Below, piece by piece: positions 1 through 10,579 of a DNA stretch of 26,191 nucleotides. Origin of the DNA: Silene noctiflora (Eukaryota; Streptophyta; Magnoliopsida; Caryophyllales; Caryophyllaceae); contig VHZZ01017470.1 of the NCBI GenBank assembly GCA_009801015.1, positions 1,469 to 27,659 on the forward strand, given 5' to 3'. Every line of letters starts with the position of its first letter. The stretch's first letter is position 1. A program made the translations under genes and the position numbers. Below the pieces are notes generated by a model that saw only the letters and a program-made list of their open reading frames with translations, did not search any database and was not told the DNA's origin.

Positions 1-44
1 GGCGCAAAATTGAAAATTTTATCTTTTTATCATTTTTTTAATTA

Positions 45-84
45 GGGTGTTACCGAATATCGGTAACACCCGGTGGCGCCCTAG
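45..84 (+). mobile_element. Perfect hairpin followed by CTAG, a possible Helitron 3' end
   Basis: Bases 45-55 (GGGTGTTACCG) and 61-71 (CGGTAACACCC) form a perfect 11-bp inverted repeat around a 5-nt loop. The tetranucleotide CTAG follows at 81-84, about 9 nt after the hairpin. Helitrons end 3' in a short GC-rich hairpin 10-12 nt before CTRR, so the arrangement fits. However, the next base is C and not the usual host T, and the 5' end would lie outside the window. It could also be an unrelated palindrome. Confidence 0.3.
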
Positions 85-180
85 CACTTCCCAATTTTTT
101 ATACAAAACCAAATAAAGTGGTTACAAAGTTTGAACATGTCAATAAGTAACAACATACGACCTCGCCAATGTTATATCTA

Positions 181-188
181 CATGCATG
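181..188 (+). promoter_or_regulatory. RY element (CATGCATG) upstream of the germin-like gene
   Basis: A perfect CATGCATG palindrome lies about 40 bp upstream of the TATA box and 153 bp upstream of the start codon. RY elements bind B3-domain factors of the ABI3/FUS3/LEC2 group in seed-specific promoters. The position is right for a functional site. Whether it is used here is inference. Confidence 0.4.
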
Positions 189-226
189 ACCGCTTCAAAT
201 TAAGAGCAGTTTTAACTATAATCAAC

Positions 227-234
227 TATAAATA
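227..234 (+). promoter_or_regulatory. TATA box of the germin-like gene
   Basis: TATAAATA lies 107 bp upstream of the ATG at 341. This implies transcription starting near 255-265 and a 5' UTR of about 80 nt, normal for a plant gene. Confidence 0.6.
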
Positions 235-340
235 CATCATTTTACCAATGCAAATTATCATCCAAACTACATACTCTAAAACTTCTTCCTTTCTTTCAAA
301 GCTAAGTATAGCAATAACTACAAAACTTATAACACCAAGA

Positions 341-1129
341 ATGGCACACCATAACACCTTTCTTCTTCTGGCTCTTATGGCCTTCACTTCCTTTCTGGCT
401 TATGCTACTGATCCAACCCAACTTCAAGATTTTTGCGTCGGGGCTAACGACCCTAACCAAGCACGTACGTCTTCTTTTCATATGTTCATCATGTTAATCT
501 CTTCGTTTTTTTTATACAAGTCGTTTATTTTCAATCTTTAACTCGAATTTCGGACTAAAGTTTGTTTCTTTGCAGTGTTTGTGAATGGCATGTTTTGCAA
601 GAATCCAATGGAAGCAACACCAGAAGATTTTTTCTTCAAAGGGCTCGACATACCCGGGAAGCCCAACAAATTAGGGGTAAATGTCACAATGGTTACAGCA
701 ATGCAAGTGCCTGGGCTCAACACCCTCGGTATATCGTTGGCTAGGATCGACTTTGCACCCTACGGACTCAATCCACCACACACCCACCCTCGTGCCACCG
801 AGGTCTTGACAGTCATGGAAGGAACTCTCTATGTTGGATTTGTGACATCAAACCTTCCAAATGGCGGAAACAAATTGTTCACTAAGGTCTTAAACAAAGG
901 AGATGTTTTCGTGTTTCCACAGGGTCTCGTTCACTTTCAGTTTAATGTTGGTAATACCCCAGCTGTGGCTATTGCTGGGTTGAGCAGCCAAAACCCCGGC
1001 GTTGTCACGATTGCCAACGCTGTGTTTGGAGCACAGCCTCCTATCTCGGTCGATGTTCTAGCCAAGGCCTTCCAGTTGGATGCAAATGTGGTCAAGTTTC
1101 TCCAATCTCAGTTTGGAACAAGCTCATAA
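341..1129 (+). CDS. Germin-like protein, two exons (341-464, 576-1129)
   Basis: Secreted cupin of the germin-like family, 225 aa. Germins are apoplastic, Mn-binding, usually oligomeric glycoproteins with oxalate oxidase, superoxide dismutase or unknown activity; which applies here cannot be read from sequence. Residues 1-22 are a signal peptide with likely cleavage after Ala22. Cys32 and Cys49 form the conserved N-terminal disulfide pair. Germin box 1 supplies the metal ligands His110, His112 and Glu117 (PHTHPRATE). Box 2 ([16 protein letters not shown]) supplies His161. An N-glycosylation sequon NVT starts at Asn77. The single intron (465-575, GTACGT...TTTGCAG) splits a codon after Ala41, at a conserved position between the two cysteines. 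The start was chosen because it gives the signal peptide and suits the TATA box. The gene converges on the SCR-like gene. All ligands are present, so it should be a functional metalloprotein. Confidence 0.95.
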
Positions 1130-1827
1130 TTCCAGGATTGATTGATTANAATTTACAAGACATCATTATTATAATCATACTATCTAAATTTGGCTAATGT
1201 AATGAATAAGAACTACTGAGATTTATTTATAGAGGTAATTGAGTGATTTATATTTCGAGTAACCGGGTATCATCTACACTAGCACAGTATCTGTTCTATT
1301 CTCCAAATTGTTGTTTTATTTCCAATCGTTTTATTCATAGGCAATGTCGGAAAATGAAGATATATAACCATCAAACAACCTCGGAAAAACCATCAAGAAA
1401 TCGAAATAAAATCAAAAAGCATATGACTATATCAAAATACTGCTATACAAATTAAAAACGTTCATTAACCAGAAGTCCTACATCAAAAGCCATCATACAT
1501 TGGAAGTTAGTATTCTTAGTAAACACGTACGCTACCTCAAAATCGTAAACCATCTCTGAGAGCTGTATCGAAAGACTCCTAGTATACTAGCTCGTAACCT
1601 GACTTAAACCCCATAAAAGATGTCAAAACAAGAGACAAATCAGCTTATCAGTAGCTGTTCCTGGAGTGAATCCGACTGAGATCCGAAAACTTGTCTTATA
1701 CAACAAATATATAAGATCGATCTGTATCATCTATGAAAATACCCTTTGTCAAGTTTTATGTCAATCAGAGTCGGGTTCACGTACACATACATATCCAAGT
1801 GTTGAACTTGCCATGGCTTAATTAATT
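1130..1827. other. Intergenic space between two convergent genes
   Basis: This stretch holds the 3' UTR of the germin-like gene (AT-rich, with AATGAATAAG near 1200 as a possible poly(A) signal region) and that of the SCR-like gene on the other strand. Base 1149 is undetermined (n). No further gene or clear repeat is visible. Confidence 0.5.
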
Positions 1828-4800
1828 TTACTGGCTTCTAGCGCAAACAGTGCTCATAGTATGGGCATTAGAAGGTCTCCAAGCCGAAGCCGTGAGTAGA
1901 CAAAGGTCCTTCCATCCAAGCTTAAGTGTACCCTTGTCCTCAACCAAAGTATACCCATCACAGGGGAACATCCCTAGCAGCAATGTCGCTTGGGCAGCAG
2001 CATTGCCAGCCAATGAGACCCCTCGGAAACCAGACTGCTGTAGCTTTTCCCTCCAGCTACCGAATTTTGACTCTCCAGTCCTAGACGACCCACCTACTGC
2101 GAGAACATTTCGGATCTCCCTAGAGAGAAGTTGTTGTTCCACTACATGTCTCTCTTCGCTTTCCTCGTCGTAGCTAGCTCCTAGGGAGTCAAAGAGGGCC
2201 GAATAGTAATGGACCGCTTCCACGAATCTTCCTAGGAAAGTGCCTGTTTGGCTTAAGTCTTGCTCGACGATTGTTACAACTTTTGGTGCCAATCTGCAAA
2301 CATGTTCATTCATCATTTACAATGGCACAAGTATTATAATGTGTAATTCCTAGATTTACAGTAGCATCGACAATTGAAGTATTCATATATAAAGCTTGAG
2401 CATCTTCTGACCTATGTTACTCGGACTCTTAATTTCTCTCATGTACATACCCGTGTGTGTAACATGACCCATTTTAAGCAAAAAGTCCTAAGAAAAATTA
2501 TTGTAAAACAATAGCAGTGCTAAACACTTGGACACACACTCATGTCCATACCCCCAACCAATTCCAAGCAACATAGTCAAACCTAACTTATGCACCGTGG
2601 TCTTCATGTATATACGGAGTACTGCCTTTATCCTGTTAATCATCTACGTACTCATATTTTCTCGAACAATCACTCTCTCATTTCTTAATATTTGCGCGTT
2701 ATTGCAAATTTGCAATGTTAAGTGATATGCCAAATGAAAAGACTAATAATATCAACATCAAGTTCCCTAAAAACATCCTAATTCGTATAAGTTTTTTCTT
2801 GTAATACGACTCTATGCATGCGACTATGAAACCATACCCGTCACTCAACAACAATATCAACATCAAGTTCGCTAAGAACATAACTTTGCTATGCCAAATG
2901 AAAAGGCTATAATGTGTAGAACAACACAATTTTTATCTAAATTCATATAACAATAAGTTTCCTACACCATTAGACAACTACCCTACACACCATGCTATGA
3001 TAGCAACACTCCCCTACACCAACTATAGATGAGATCAAACTTGTGAGCAAGTGGCTTCTTCGATTATTTCCTCATAAATATCTTTATGACATGATGTTAT
3101 GGATCATTCACGATATACGAACCTTTTATTTTATTTAAGACTTATGAAAGACGGTCTCTTACAGGTCCATCTTAACCATAGAGATATATTATTATTTTTG
3201 GCTAGGACACCGTGACACACGTTAGAAGATCCGATAAGAATATGCATTTACTTAAATATGTACTCCGTATCATTGTACCGTGAATTTAAGATGCAAGGCC
3301 TATCGTATATTCATATATAACGGTTTTATTTGAGAATTTGCTTAGCGTAATAAGGTGATCGAAAAAGGTGCAAGTTAAGTAAATTTACCTTTGTAAAAGA
3401 GCAAGAGTGTTAGCATCAGAAGCAGTAACATCATACAAAGAATGCTGCAACCAATGAACAGCAACAGCCTCCCTTTTACTAACACCCAACTTCTCCAAAT
3501 CCAACCTCCCAATCTTCTCCGCAATCCCTCTGTACTCAAACGGTAATCCCAACTTCTCTGCGAAATCCGACAATCTTTTCCCCGTTGCTTCCAACGCCTC
3601 TGCGGACGTCCCCAGCCCAGTCAGCCTCACAAAAGGCGGTCCACCGGGTCTCGACGCAAGTATATGAAACAATCCAGGCCATTGTAGTCCTTGCATTATA
3701 TCTACGTCTATGATGTGGACTCTCTCTTCTCTTTGAAACGCTTCTTGTATTGCTTGGTTCGCTGTAAAATGCGAGAATTTTATAAATGGGCTAATGCCGT
3801 TGTACACTTGAAATGCCGAGACTAGTTTTGGATAATATGGGATTGTTGGAAATGCCGGGTGGATACCGAGCCGGGTTGTTAGTATCCGAGCCGACATTGC
3901 TTCGGAAAAGTAGGCTGCTATTCGTTGTGCCGAAGTTCCGAATGGGCTCGCCCATTCTGATATTTGAACAATCATTTCCAGTGCGTCGTCCGGTTTGTCA
4001 TTCGAGATTGCTTCCGCGGATTGCAGGAGCAACGTTAAAAGGCGGAGCCCGTTTTCGTCTATTCTTTTTTGCCGAAGCTCTTCCTTCTCCCTCGCCTTCA
4101 ACGCGGCTGTGTAAAGCGGCGGTGAAGACGGGGAATTTGGTTTATCGTCATTGGTCTTAGCACCCGTGTCGATGATTTGTGGAGTAATATTATCATTGTT
4201 ATGGACGTTGATTTTTGATGAAACAGGTAACTGGGGTGGAGTTGGAGAAACGGATACGGGTATGGGTTCGGCTAAGAAACGGAGCCGGTATTCGATCACG
4301 GTTCCCAAGGTAGGGTTACAAGGATAAATTATGTCTCTAACGTTTTGGATTAAATGAGGTATGGAAATGGTGTTTGAGGTTTGGATGAGGTCTTTTATGA
4401 TGTCGTCTACCCATCTGGAATCGTCCATGGAAGTATTACTCGATGGGACAATTGACGAATTACTATTACTATTAATATTATTGTTTGGAGGAATTACGGG
4501 TGGGAACAAGGGTAGCCCGGAAAACCCACAAACAAGTGGCATATCCATATCATCATTGTTATGAGCCACTTTGTTTGGTACATAGTGAGGAGGGGGTTGG
4601 CTCATTTCGGAGGCCGAACGCTTTCGGACCATTTTGTTGGTGCTATCAGGGTTCGAACCGGGGTTGGACATTGGAGAAGTGGTAGGGTAGTTGGAGTAAT
4701 TATAGAGCAGAGGAAATGGAGAGGATTCGGTATTTAGAGGAGGGGGAGAAGTGAGGGAATAAAAAGGGAGGAGGAAATTAGGGTCAGGAAAAGAGGGAGA

Positions 4801-4953
4801 AGAAGAAGCCATAGAGAAAGAGGAGGAAGAGAAGAGAGTTGAAGAAGGAGAGGTTAAGAAGAGTGGGTAATCAGGTTTAGGTTTTGGTTTTGGTTTTGGT
4901 TTTGGTTGTCTTGTTATTGTCCTTATTTTTCTTGACTTCATTGTGTTTGGCAT
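1828..4953 (-). CDS. SCR: SCARECROW-like GRAS transcription factor, two exons (4953-3389, 2293-1828)
   Basis: GRAS regulator of the SCARECROW class. In Arabidopsis SCR acts in the nucleus with SHORT-ROOT to specify endodermis and control asymmetric division of ground-tissue initials. From the ATG at 4953 the protein is 676 aa; from 4812 (MASSSP) it would be 629 aa, and Arabidopsis SCR is about 650. Visible hallmarks are MVRKR (108-112), VCGFSGLP near 141-148, [10 protein letters not shown] (181-190), the GRAS domain from about 302, VHIID (412-416) with DIMQGLQWP after it, and a C-terminal SAW motif (658-662). The intron (3388-2294, GTAAAT...TTTGCAG) splits the Arg codon between LLQ and LAPKVV, the known SCR intron position. 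An in-frame TGA at 4986-4984 rules out starts further upstream. The N-terminus is low-complexity (KP repeats, Ser runs). Start choice is the main uncertainty, and MASSSP at 4812 is equally plausible. Confidence 0.93.
2294..3388 (-). other. Single intron of the SCR-like gene
   Basis: This 1,095-nt intron has GT-AG borders. It contains a diverged direct repeat: ATATCAACATCAAGTTC plus a similar tail at 2749-2776 and again at 2854-2881, with a second shared word (ATGCCAAATGAAAAG) near 2727 and 2891. The segment near 3148-3163 (AAAGACGGTCTCTTACAG) resembles ends of small plant MITEs. No coding sequence is apparent. Confidence 0.7.
2726..2913. repeat. Two-part direct repeat inside the SCR intron
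   Basis: Bases 2749-2776 and 2854-2881 match at about 26 of 28 positions. A second word, ATGCCAAATGAAAAG, occurs just before the first copy (near 2727) and just after the second (near 2891). The swapped order of the two words suggests a local duplication or rearrangement and not a simple tandem repeat. Confidence 0.6.
4873..4908 (-). repeat. Hexanucleotide repeat encoding a Lys-Pro run in the SCR N-terminus
   Basis: On the coding strand AAACCA repeats about five times and is translated as alternating Lys and Pro (QP followed by five KP units). The unit is a multiple of three, so length changes keep the frame. It is coding only if translation starts at 4953 or 4941; with a start at 4812 it lies in the 5' UTR. 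Confidence 0.7.
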
Positions 4954-4974
4954 CCCAACATGGGTTTGTACTAA

Positions 4975-5160
4975 GGGCAATTCTCATTTGTGACGGAAGG
5001 TATCCGTCACTTTGAGAAGACGGGTACCACTTTTACTCACAAATGACCCATGAGAGGAGAGAGGAAAGCAAGGGAGGGGTGCCCCCACCTTTTGCTTTAT
5101 TCGTTTTGTGAGTGGCATTACCCGTCACAAATACCGACCCGTCACAAGGGAGACGCTTTG
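4975..5160. mobile_element. MITE with a 9-bp target duplication next to the SCR start
   Basis: The 9-bp word TTGTACTAA occurs at 4966-4974 and again at 5161-5169, flanking about 186 bp. Inside, near-terminal inverted sequences TCTCATTTGTGACGG (from 4982) and, on the other strand, TCTCCCTTGTGACGG are mirror-placed and match at 13 of 15 positions; CCGTCAC and GTGACGG words recur internally. A 9-bp duplication is typical of Mutator-like elements. The outermost 7-8 bases of the two ends do not match, so the exact borders are uncertain. It would lie in the 5' UTR or core promoter of the SCR-like gene. Confidence 0.6.
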
Positions 5161-5954
5161 TTGTACTAAAATAAGGGGGATGTTTTTACTATTTTGTGCT
5201 TATCTCTAGTAGGAATGGACTACTTTGTGCATGTATGGAGTTGTTTGTGGAGTTTTTCATTGGTACCAAACTATCAACCATAAGTTTATGGATCACTTTC
5301 AAATTTGTTATGAGTTGTTTGGTTGCTCGTTAAAAGATATAGGAACTCTAATTAAGATGAACTGTAAGGTATTTTGTAAATTGGTTGAGTTGTTTGTCTA
5401 TTTTGCGGTGCAAATCAGTCTAACCAAGACCGTACCTGTGGGCCAAACCTTTTTAGTCCAACACGGTTTGCATTTTCTTTTGGGGCGGGCTAGTGCCGCA
5501 TTTTCCTTGGCTTTGCCTGATCACAACACTGAAAAAATAAAAAAAAAATAAAAAACAAAGGTGGTCTAGCACGGCTGCCCGCCTGGCTCGCTACTAAGTG
5601 GGTTGGGATCGGGCTGGAAGAAGTTGGCACAGCAGCTCGCGATCTCATACCTGGGTCGTGTCTAACCTCTCATCCCACTGAACAGCCTTAATAGTTGGTA
5701 GTTTAGTTGTCACATGCATTAATTGGTACTTCATATTGATTCAAAGTCTTCCACAGTAAAGAAAGTTGCTTACTTCCTTTGATAAGCGAGAATTGGATTT
5801 CTTATCCGCAATCAAATAATTTTTTCTGAACACATTAAATATAAAACCACGTGAAATAAAAGTCCCTAAAAAGTGTATTTCTTACCCGTAACAATTGATA
5901 TTTTAGACAACTTTAATTAGTGAATTGTCAATTTCCAACATCCCATCTTACACA

Positions 5955-5985
<31 letters not shown>

Positions 5986-6990
5986 TGTCCCATCTTAATG
6001 TTGAAATGGTCCTAACATAGGAAGTACTTGGAAAATTGTCAATTTAAGAAGATAAAAGATGTCCTTGGATAAAAAAGGTTAAAACTTTGTAAGTACCAAA
6101 ACACAAGGAAAAGGAAATGACACAAAGGGCACATGAAAAAGGACCTACATGATACTTAAAAACAGTATTTGTTTACAAAATTACAAGTCTCGACGGAAGA
6201 AAATAGGAGTAAAGGAAGGACATAGAGAAAGGTGAAAGAAGAAGCCAAAAAGGTAGAGATGCTAATATTGATAGCAAAATGTCAAAATGGTTACGTCGCA
6301 TTTTAGGGAAGAAAAACTGCATTTTCTCATTTCATAGCTCATACTCTACCACCCCCCACTTCCTTTTTCATTGTCTCCTACTTTTTTTTCTTTTTTTTTT
6401 TTTTTTTTTTGGAGAGTTTGAAATAAGACTGATTAAATATCGCTATTTTTTTTTAATATAATGAAACTATTTAATGACAAAATGTTATAATTAAAATTGT
6501 CGCTTTTTATCCTGAAAATGATTGTAACATTTTATCAAAAATAGCTACATTTTATCGTAAAATGACTATATTTGACGTGTCTTTTTTGTCTTCCTTTCAT
6601 TTACTCCTCAATCTTGCAACAAAATAATAATTGCAATTTCGTGCGAGTATAATTATAGGAGTAACTAATGAGTTTAGTTTTTGTCAGCAAACGTATTGCA
6701 CTTGTGCTGGAATTCGATCATTATTTTACATTCGTATATAAAGAAGGTAAACAAACAAATGCTCTAAATCGAAATTCTCTTTGTCTTGATAATGAATTTT
6801 TATTTAACGATATAATGCTATTCTTATCAATTTTGGAGTAAAATCTTTTAATTATAATCTCCCGTTATCTAAACACAAATTCTTGATTAAGAAGGATATA
6901 TGCATTTTAAACATAAAACGGGTTCTATAAGATAAAAAGTGGAATGCCTTTAGATTGATAAAAAGCTTATTTCAACTAACAATATGAGTA
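5161..6990. other. Intergenic, no gene recognised
   Basis: AT-rich DNA upstream of the SCR-like gene. Bases 5400-5660 are GC-richer and contain degenerate words such as GGGCGGGC, GCACGGCTGCCCG and GGTTGGGATCGGGC that look like old repeat remnants. Long T runs lie at about 5957-5981 and 6390-6410. A 108-codon open frame at 5225-5551 has no recognisable motif and is not called as a gene. Confidence 0.5.
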
Positions 6991-6992
6991 CG

Positions 6993-7480
6993 GGGTGATA
7001 ACGAGCCGAGCACAAGTTTCGCCTTTTGCTCGGCTTGTACTCATGAAACAAAACTCGAGCTCGGGCCGATCTCAAACTTACCCGGGCTTGAAAAAATTGA
7101 GCTCGTTACCATGCCCTCAAGCTTTAACCCGAGCTCAACTCGAGTCTAGATACAATAGTTAAGTCATCATAATTGTTTGTTTCGATATTTTCAATAACAA
7201 GTTTCGGACTTCAATAGTTTAATATAAAACTATTGGGCAAATTAATGAAAACATTTATGAAGGTTATACAGAGTAGAAAGTTATAATCTTATAATTATTT
7301 TTTTACAAAAAAACGAGCAAAATATTTTTTTATCACATGTTCAAGCGCTCGCAAACTTAGCTTTTTGAGTCAATTCAACGTTAATTCAGCCTGACTCGTT
7401 AAGTTATCGAGGCAAATCCAACCTCGAGCTTTGGACGAGCCGAACTCAAGCTGCTCGTGAGCTATCTCATCTCAATTTCA
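6993..7480. repeat. GAGCTCGAGC-rich dispersed repeat, probably a non-autonomous DNA transposon
   Basis: The left side reads GGGGTGATAACGAGCCGAGC and the right side contains GGACGAGCCGAACTC and GCTGCTCGTGAGC. Between them are many words related to GAGCTCG and CTCGGCT, and AGCCGAGCA pairs with TGCTCGGCT as a local stem near 7003-7040. This vocabulary is familiar from a widely dispersed plant repeat, possibly hAT-related. Target duplications could not be identified, so borders are approximate. Confidence 0.4.
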
Positions 7481-8490
7481 TCTCTGAACATGAAGTAAGA
7501 TTTGACATGTTTTAATATTAAAAAGGATATAACTCTATTAAAGGAGTTAGGGAGATCAACTATTGTCTAAAATAACTCGATTACCGGCATAATATGGAAG
7601 TCGAACCATACAAACAAAGGCAACGTATACAAAAAAAAAAAAAAAGCTACCCTCGAAAACTATAAAATACTCCAAACTATAAGCCTAGTGTTTGACATTT
7701 TGCTATCAACTTTTACTTAGGCATCAAAAGGGACGACATAATTAAAATACTCCGTAATAGGGATAAAATAGATGGGATAAACACAAATACAAGTAATAAA
7801 TTACTCCGTAACTAGTTAAGATTCATCATCTTGATCTATTCTCATCCACACTGTCTTACTTGTGATCTCTTACAACCTCCCTCGTATTTGTCCTTCCACT
7901 TGCTCCTTCCCTCCTACTTGCCCTTCCACAGTTTCACTTGCACTCCCACTTGCTCCTTATGAGAGATCACAAGCTTGTGATGGAATAGTGTCATCAACAG
8001 GAGATTCAATAGTTTTGAGCTTTTGTCACGTATCCTACGGCTGTTACTGTGAGAGGTGGGTTATGCATGTTGGGCAATGTTTAACGGGTAAAAGTGAAAC
8101 CACCTTTTTCGGCTGCTTTTGTGGGCCACGGTGTACACCACCTGAACACGTGAGAAATATGCGCAGCCAGCGATCAGATCCGATGCGATACCAATATACG
8201 ATCAATGCTATTCGGGATGAGGAAGAATCTTCATTCGCATCGCTCAGATAGTGACTAAACATTTACCCACCATCCAAAAAGACGCCCAAACCCGAAATGT
8301 CCAACTACAATGTATGTAATGCGAGTATGCGACTCATATTTCAACAAAAAAATGTGTCTCATATGACCCGGTCCGAACATAACCATACTACCCAACAAAA
8401 GCACAATCGAAGTCATATTTCAACAAAACCAATATACGGTCGTTACTATTCGGGTTCCCGAAAACCATAAACGGTTCAACCGTATCGGAT
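7481..8490. other. Intergenic, low-complexity stretches only
   Basis: An A run lies near 7629-7644. Bases 7896-7958 contain a degenerate pyrimidine-rich repeat around CTCCCACTTGC. A 14-bp palindrome TCACAAGCTTGTGA occurs near 7968-7981. The phrase TCATATTTCAACAAAA occurs twice (near 8336 and 8413). No gene is recognised. Confidence 0.4.
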
Positions 8491-8493
8491 CCA

Positions 8494-8564
8494 TATAGTG
8501 ATTTTTGCGATTTTTAAAAACCGTATACCCGATCCGGTTTTTAAAAATCGCAAAACTCACTATA
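8494..8564. repeat. 30-bp-arm inverted repeat (hairpin)
   Basis: Bases 8494-8523 and 8535-8564 are reverse complements at 29 of 30 positions around an 11-nt spacer. The core of each arm is GCGATTTTTAAAAACCG or its complement. Flanking sequence is also rich in CGGTT and CCGTAT words. It is probably a foldback or MITE core, and transcription through it would give a strong hairpin RNA. Confidence 0.75.
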
Positions 8565-9910
8565 CGGTTTTCCTCACCCCTTTGTACATCTGATGTATTG
8601 TTCCCTTTTTCCCAATTTAAGGGCCAGCCCAACCTATCATAACACACTACTAATCTGCAAATCAAGCTTTCGAGAGTCTGGTCAGATTGCCGATAACTCA
8701 ATAATCAAATAATATTCTCGAGAGTCAAGGCCTTCCAAGGAAGATAAAATATGCAGCCAGTGAAGGTGAAGAAATTCATTGTCACATACGACGGTCTTAC
8801 ATGTCAACCAATCCATTCAGATACTCAACCCGGTAACATCAAGTAGAGCTACCTAAGAACCACGGTCACTAGGATGGCTAGGTGTCTCGGTTCACTTCCA
8901 TGGCACAAGGGTTCAAAGATAACTAAGAATAGATTCAACAAAAACTATACGAGTAGTTGGGTTCACTTCCATTCAATTATAGTTCGATTAAATTATACTC
9001 CGTAGTCAACAAGGCAGTGAAAAAATCGCAAGAATGAAGCATTATAATCAAATGGCAACCAGTAATATAAAATAGATAAATATATAACAAGTATCATCTT
9101 CAATGTGAGGCACCATTGATGTTTATGGTAGAAGAATGAGAATTCAAGTTGACATATATTGAGAAAACATTGTACCTCTTCACATGTTCAAGCTATCGGA
9201 GAGACAGACATGAAGGTAAATACAGAAGCCAATTATCCATCACCACGAAATGAGCAAGCCACGTAATGCTGCAAGATCGAGTAAGACGTTAACTCAAACT
9301 CTCGTTTACGATTCATCAACAAATAAATGTGTAATCAAACATGAAACGCAAGGGAACGTGCCAAAGGACAAGTATCCAAGTCAGCTGACTGCAGCTTAGT
9401 TCCTCGGTTCATCTTTACCAACTCAGCCTCAATTTGTTTTGCCAAATGCGATGGCTTGTCATGTAAACTTTCAAAGATCTGAATTACGTACGGAGTATTA
9501 AGTTTCATCCCCCTACCATACCTATCACCATAAAGCAAATCGGATCAAGAGTATACAGATATCCCCTAGATATTTTACACAGTTGAGTTTAAAACTTTCA
9601 AGCTTCCTGAAGCTAAAGTTCGAATCCAATATTTTCTCATCTATACGGAAATATCTAGGGGACAATTGTGACCTTGCCATGTGAGTATGAACAAGACTTA
9701 CAAGAGCATATTTTTTAGTCTATCACCATAAAACATGACTGTTAGTTTATCTTAAACTTGTTTATCCTAAGATAGAAAAAAAGTCTGACTATTTAAGATA
9801 TAGAAGACCAACGTTCAAGTTTTCAAGTTTTGATGTACTGCAGCAGTGCAGCACATTTACAACTATTACCTATACTGTTACCTCAAGATACTTGTTACAT
9901 GTATGCATGA
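8565..9910. other. Intergenic, no confident gene
   Basis: A 31-codon open frame begins at 8751 on the plus strand. A 67-codon frame on the minus strand (9538-9335) has a coding-like composition but begins without an ATG and matches nothing I recognise. Neither is called. Confidence 0.35.
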
Positions 9911-10074
9911 CGGACAGTATCTATCACAAGCTTGTAACAGGTCAAATAAAACCCACATGGCTATAAAGACAAATCATTTGTGACTCCCTAAGGACTCTGA
10001 TTTTTGTCTTATCTACCCATGTGGGTGATATTTGACCGTCACAAACTTGTGACCGGTATCACAAGGGAGACTTA
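9911..10074. mobile_element. Long-TIR MITE related to the one beside SCR
   Basis: The left arm (about 9911-9975) and right arm (about 9999-10074) are imperfect reverse complements over roughly 60 bp. The shared core is GGTCAAATA, then ACCCACATGG, then AAGACAAA. The right end reads CACAAGGGAGAC, the same end found at about 5144-5154 in the element next to SCR, so the two probably belong to one family. Target duplications were not resolved. Confidence 0.5.
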
Positions 10075-10579
10075 CCGTTACTTACCCAACCTTGTGAACT
10101 TGCTGCTAATATTTTCTCATCTACATTATCCTGTGACACACCAATATGAGAAACTTAGAACAGCATTGCACACTAGCATATAGAAACCGTAGTCGAAAAC
10201 AATGAAATACATAACATAGAATGCCAACTGTAATTGCAAACGCAAAAGCGAGAATCATTTATCAAGCATTCATTTTTGTTTTTCAATCCTCTGACGTGCC
10301 TATAACGTTCATATGAGAATCCTAAGAAAACACAGCACAAACGAAACAAAACACCAAAGCACGTACAAAGTAAAAGATAGGGATGAACTGATGTGTTGTC
10401 CATTTACCCTCGATCTTATTGGAGAACACGTTTTACCCCTACAATAACAAAAACCTTCGACATGAACCTTCGACATGCTCTGAGTCCCAAATTTTGGTCA
10501 ATCATTTTTATATTTACATTAATAAAGAATTGAAAAACAAATTTCCACTATGAAGTTTACACTTGCTAAGGCCAACTTC

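Noticed and set aside
47..541. Plus-strand open frame of 164 codons overlapping the germin-like promoter and exon 1
   Set aside because: It merely reads the real exon 1 frame upstream through the promoter and downstream into the intron. The TATA box and signal peptide place the start at 341.
1850..2173. Plus-strand frame of 107 codons
   Set aside because: Antisense shadow of the SCR-like exon 2, whose GRAS motifs are on the minus strand.
4648..4658. GGTTCGAACC, resembling a pol III B box
   Set aside because: It lies in the coding sequence of the SCR-like exon 1 (Asn-Pro-Gly-Ser region), with no flanking SINE-like sequence.
5225..5551. Plus-strand frame of 108 codons
   Set aside because: Biased composition, no motif, and it runs into an A-rich tract. 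It looks like chance in repeat-derived sequence.
7862..8251. Plus-strand frame of 129 codons, Cys/Ser-rich
   Set aside because: The start is inside a pyrimidine-rich micro-repeat. No domain, promoter or splice context was found.
9335..9538. Minus-strand frame of 67 codons with coding-like composition
   Set aside because: It begins at TTG and not ATG, includes the repeat word ACTCCGTA, and I recognise no family, so it is not listed as a gene.
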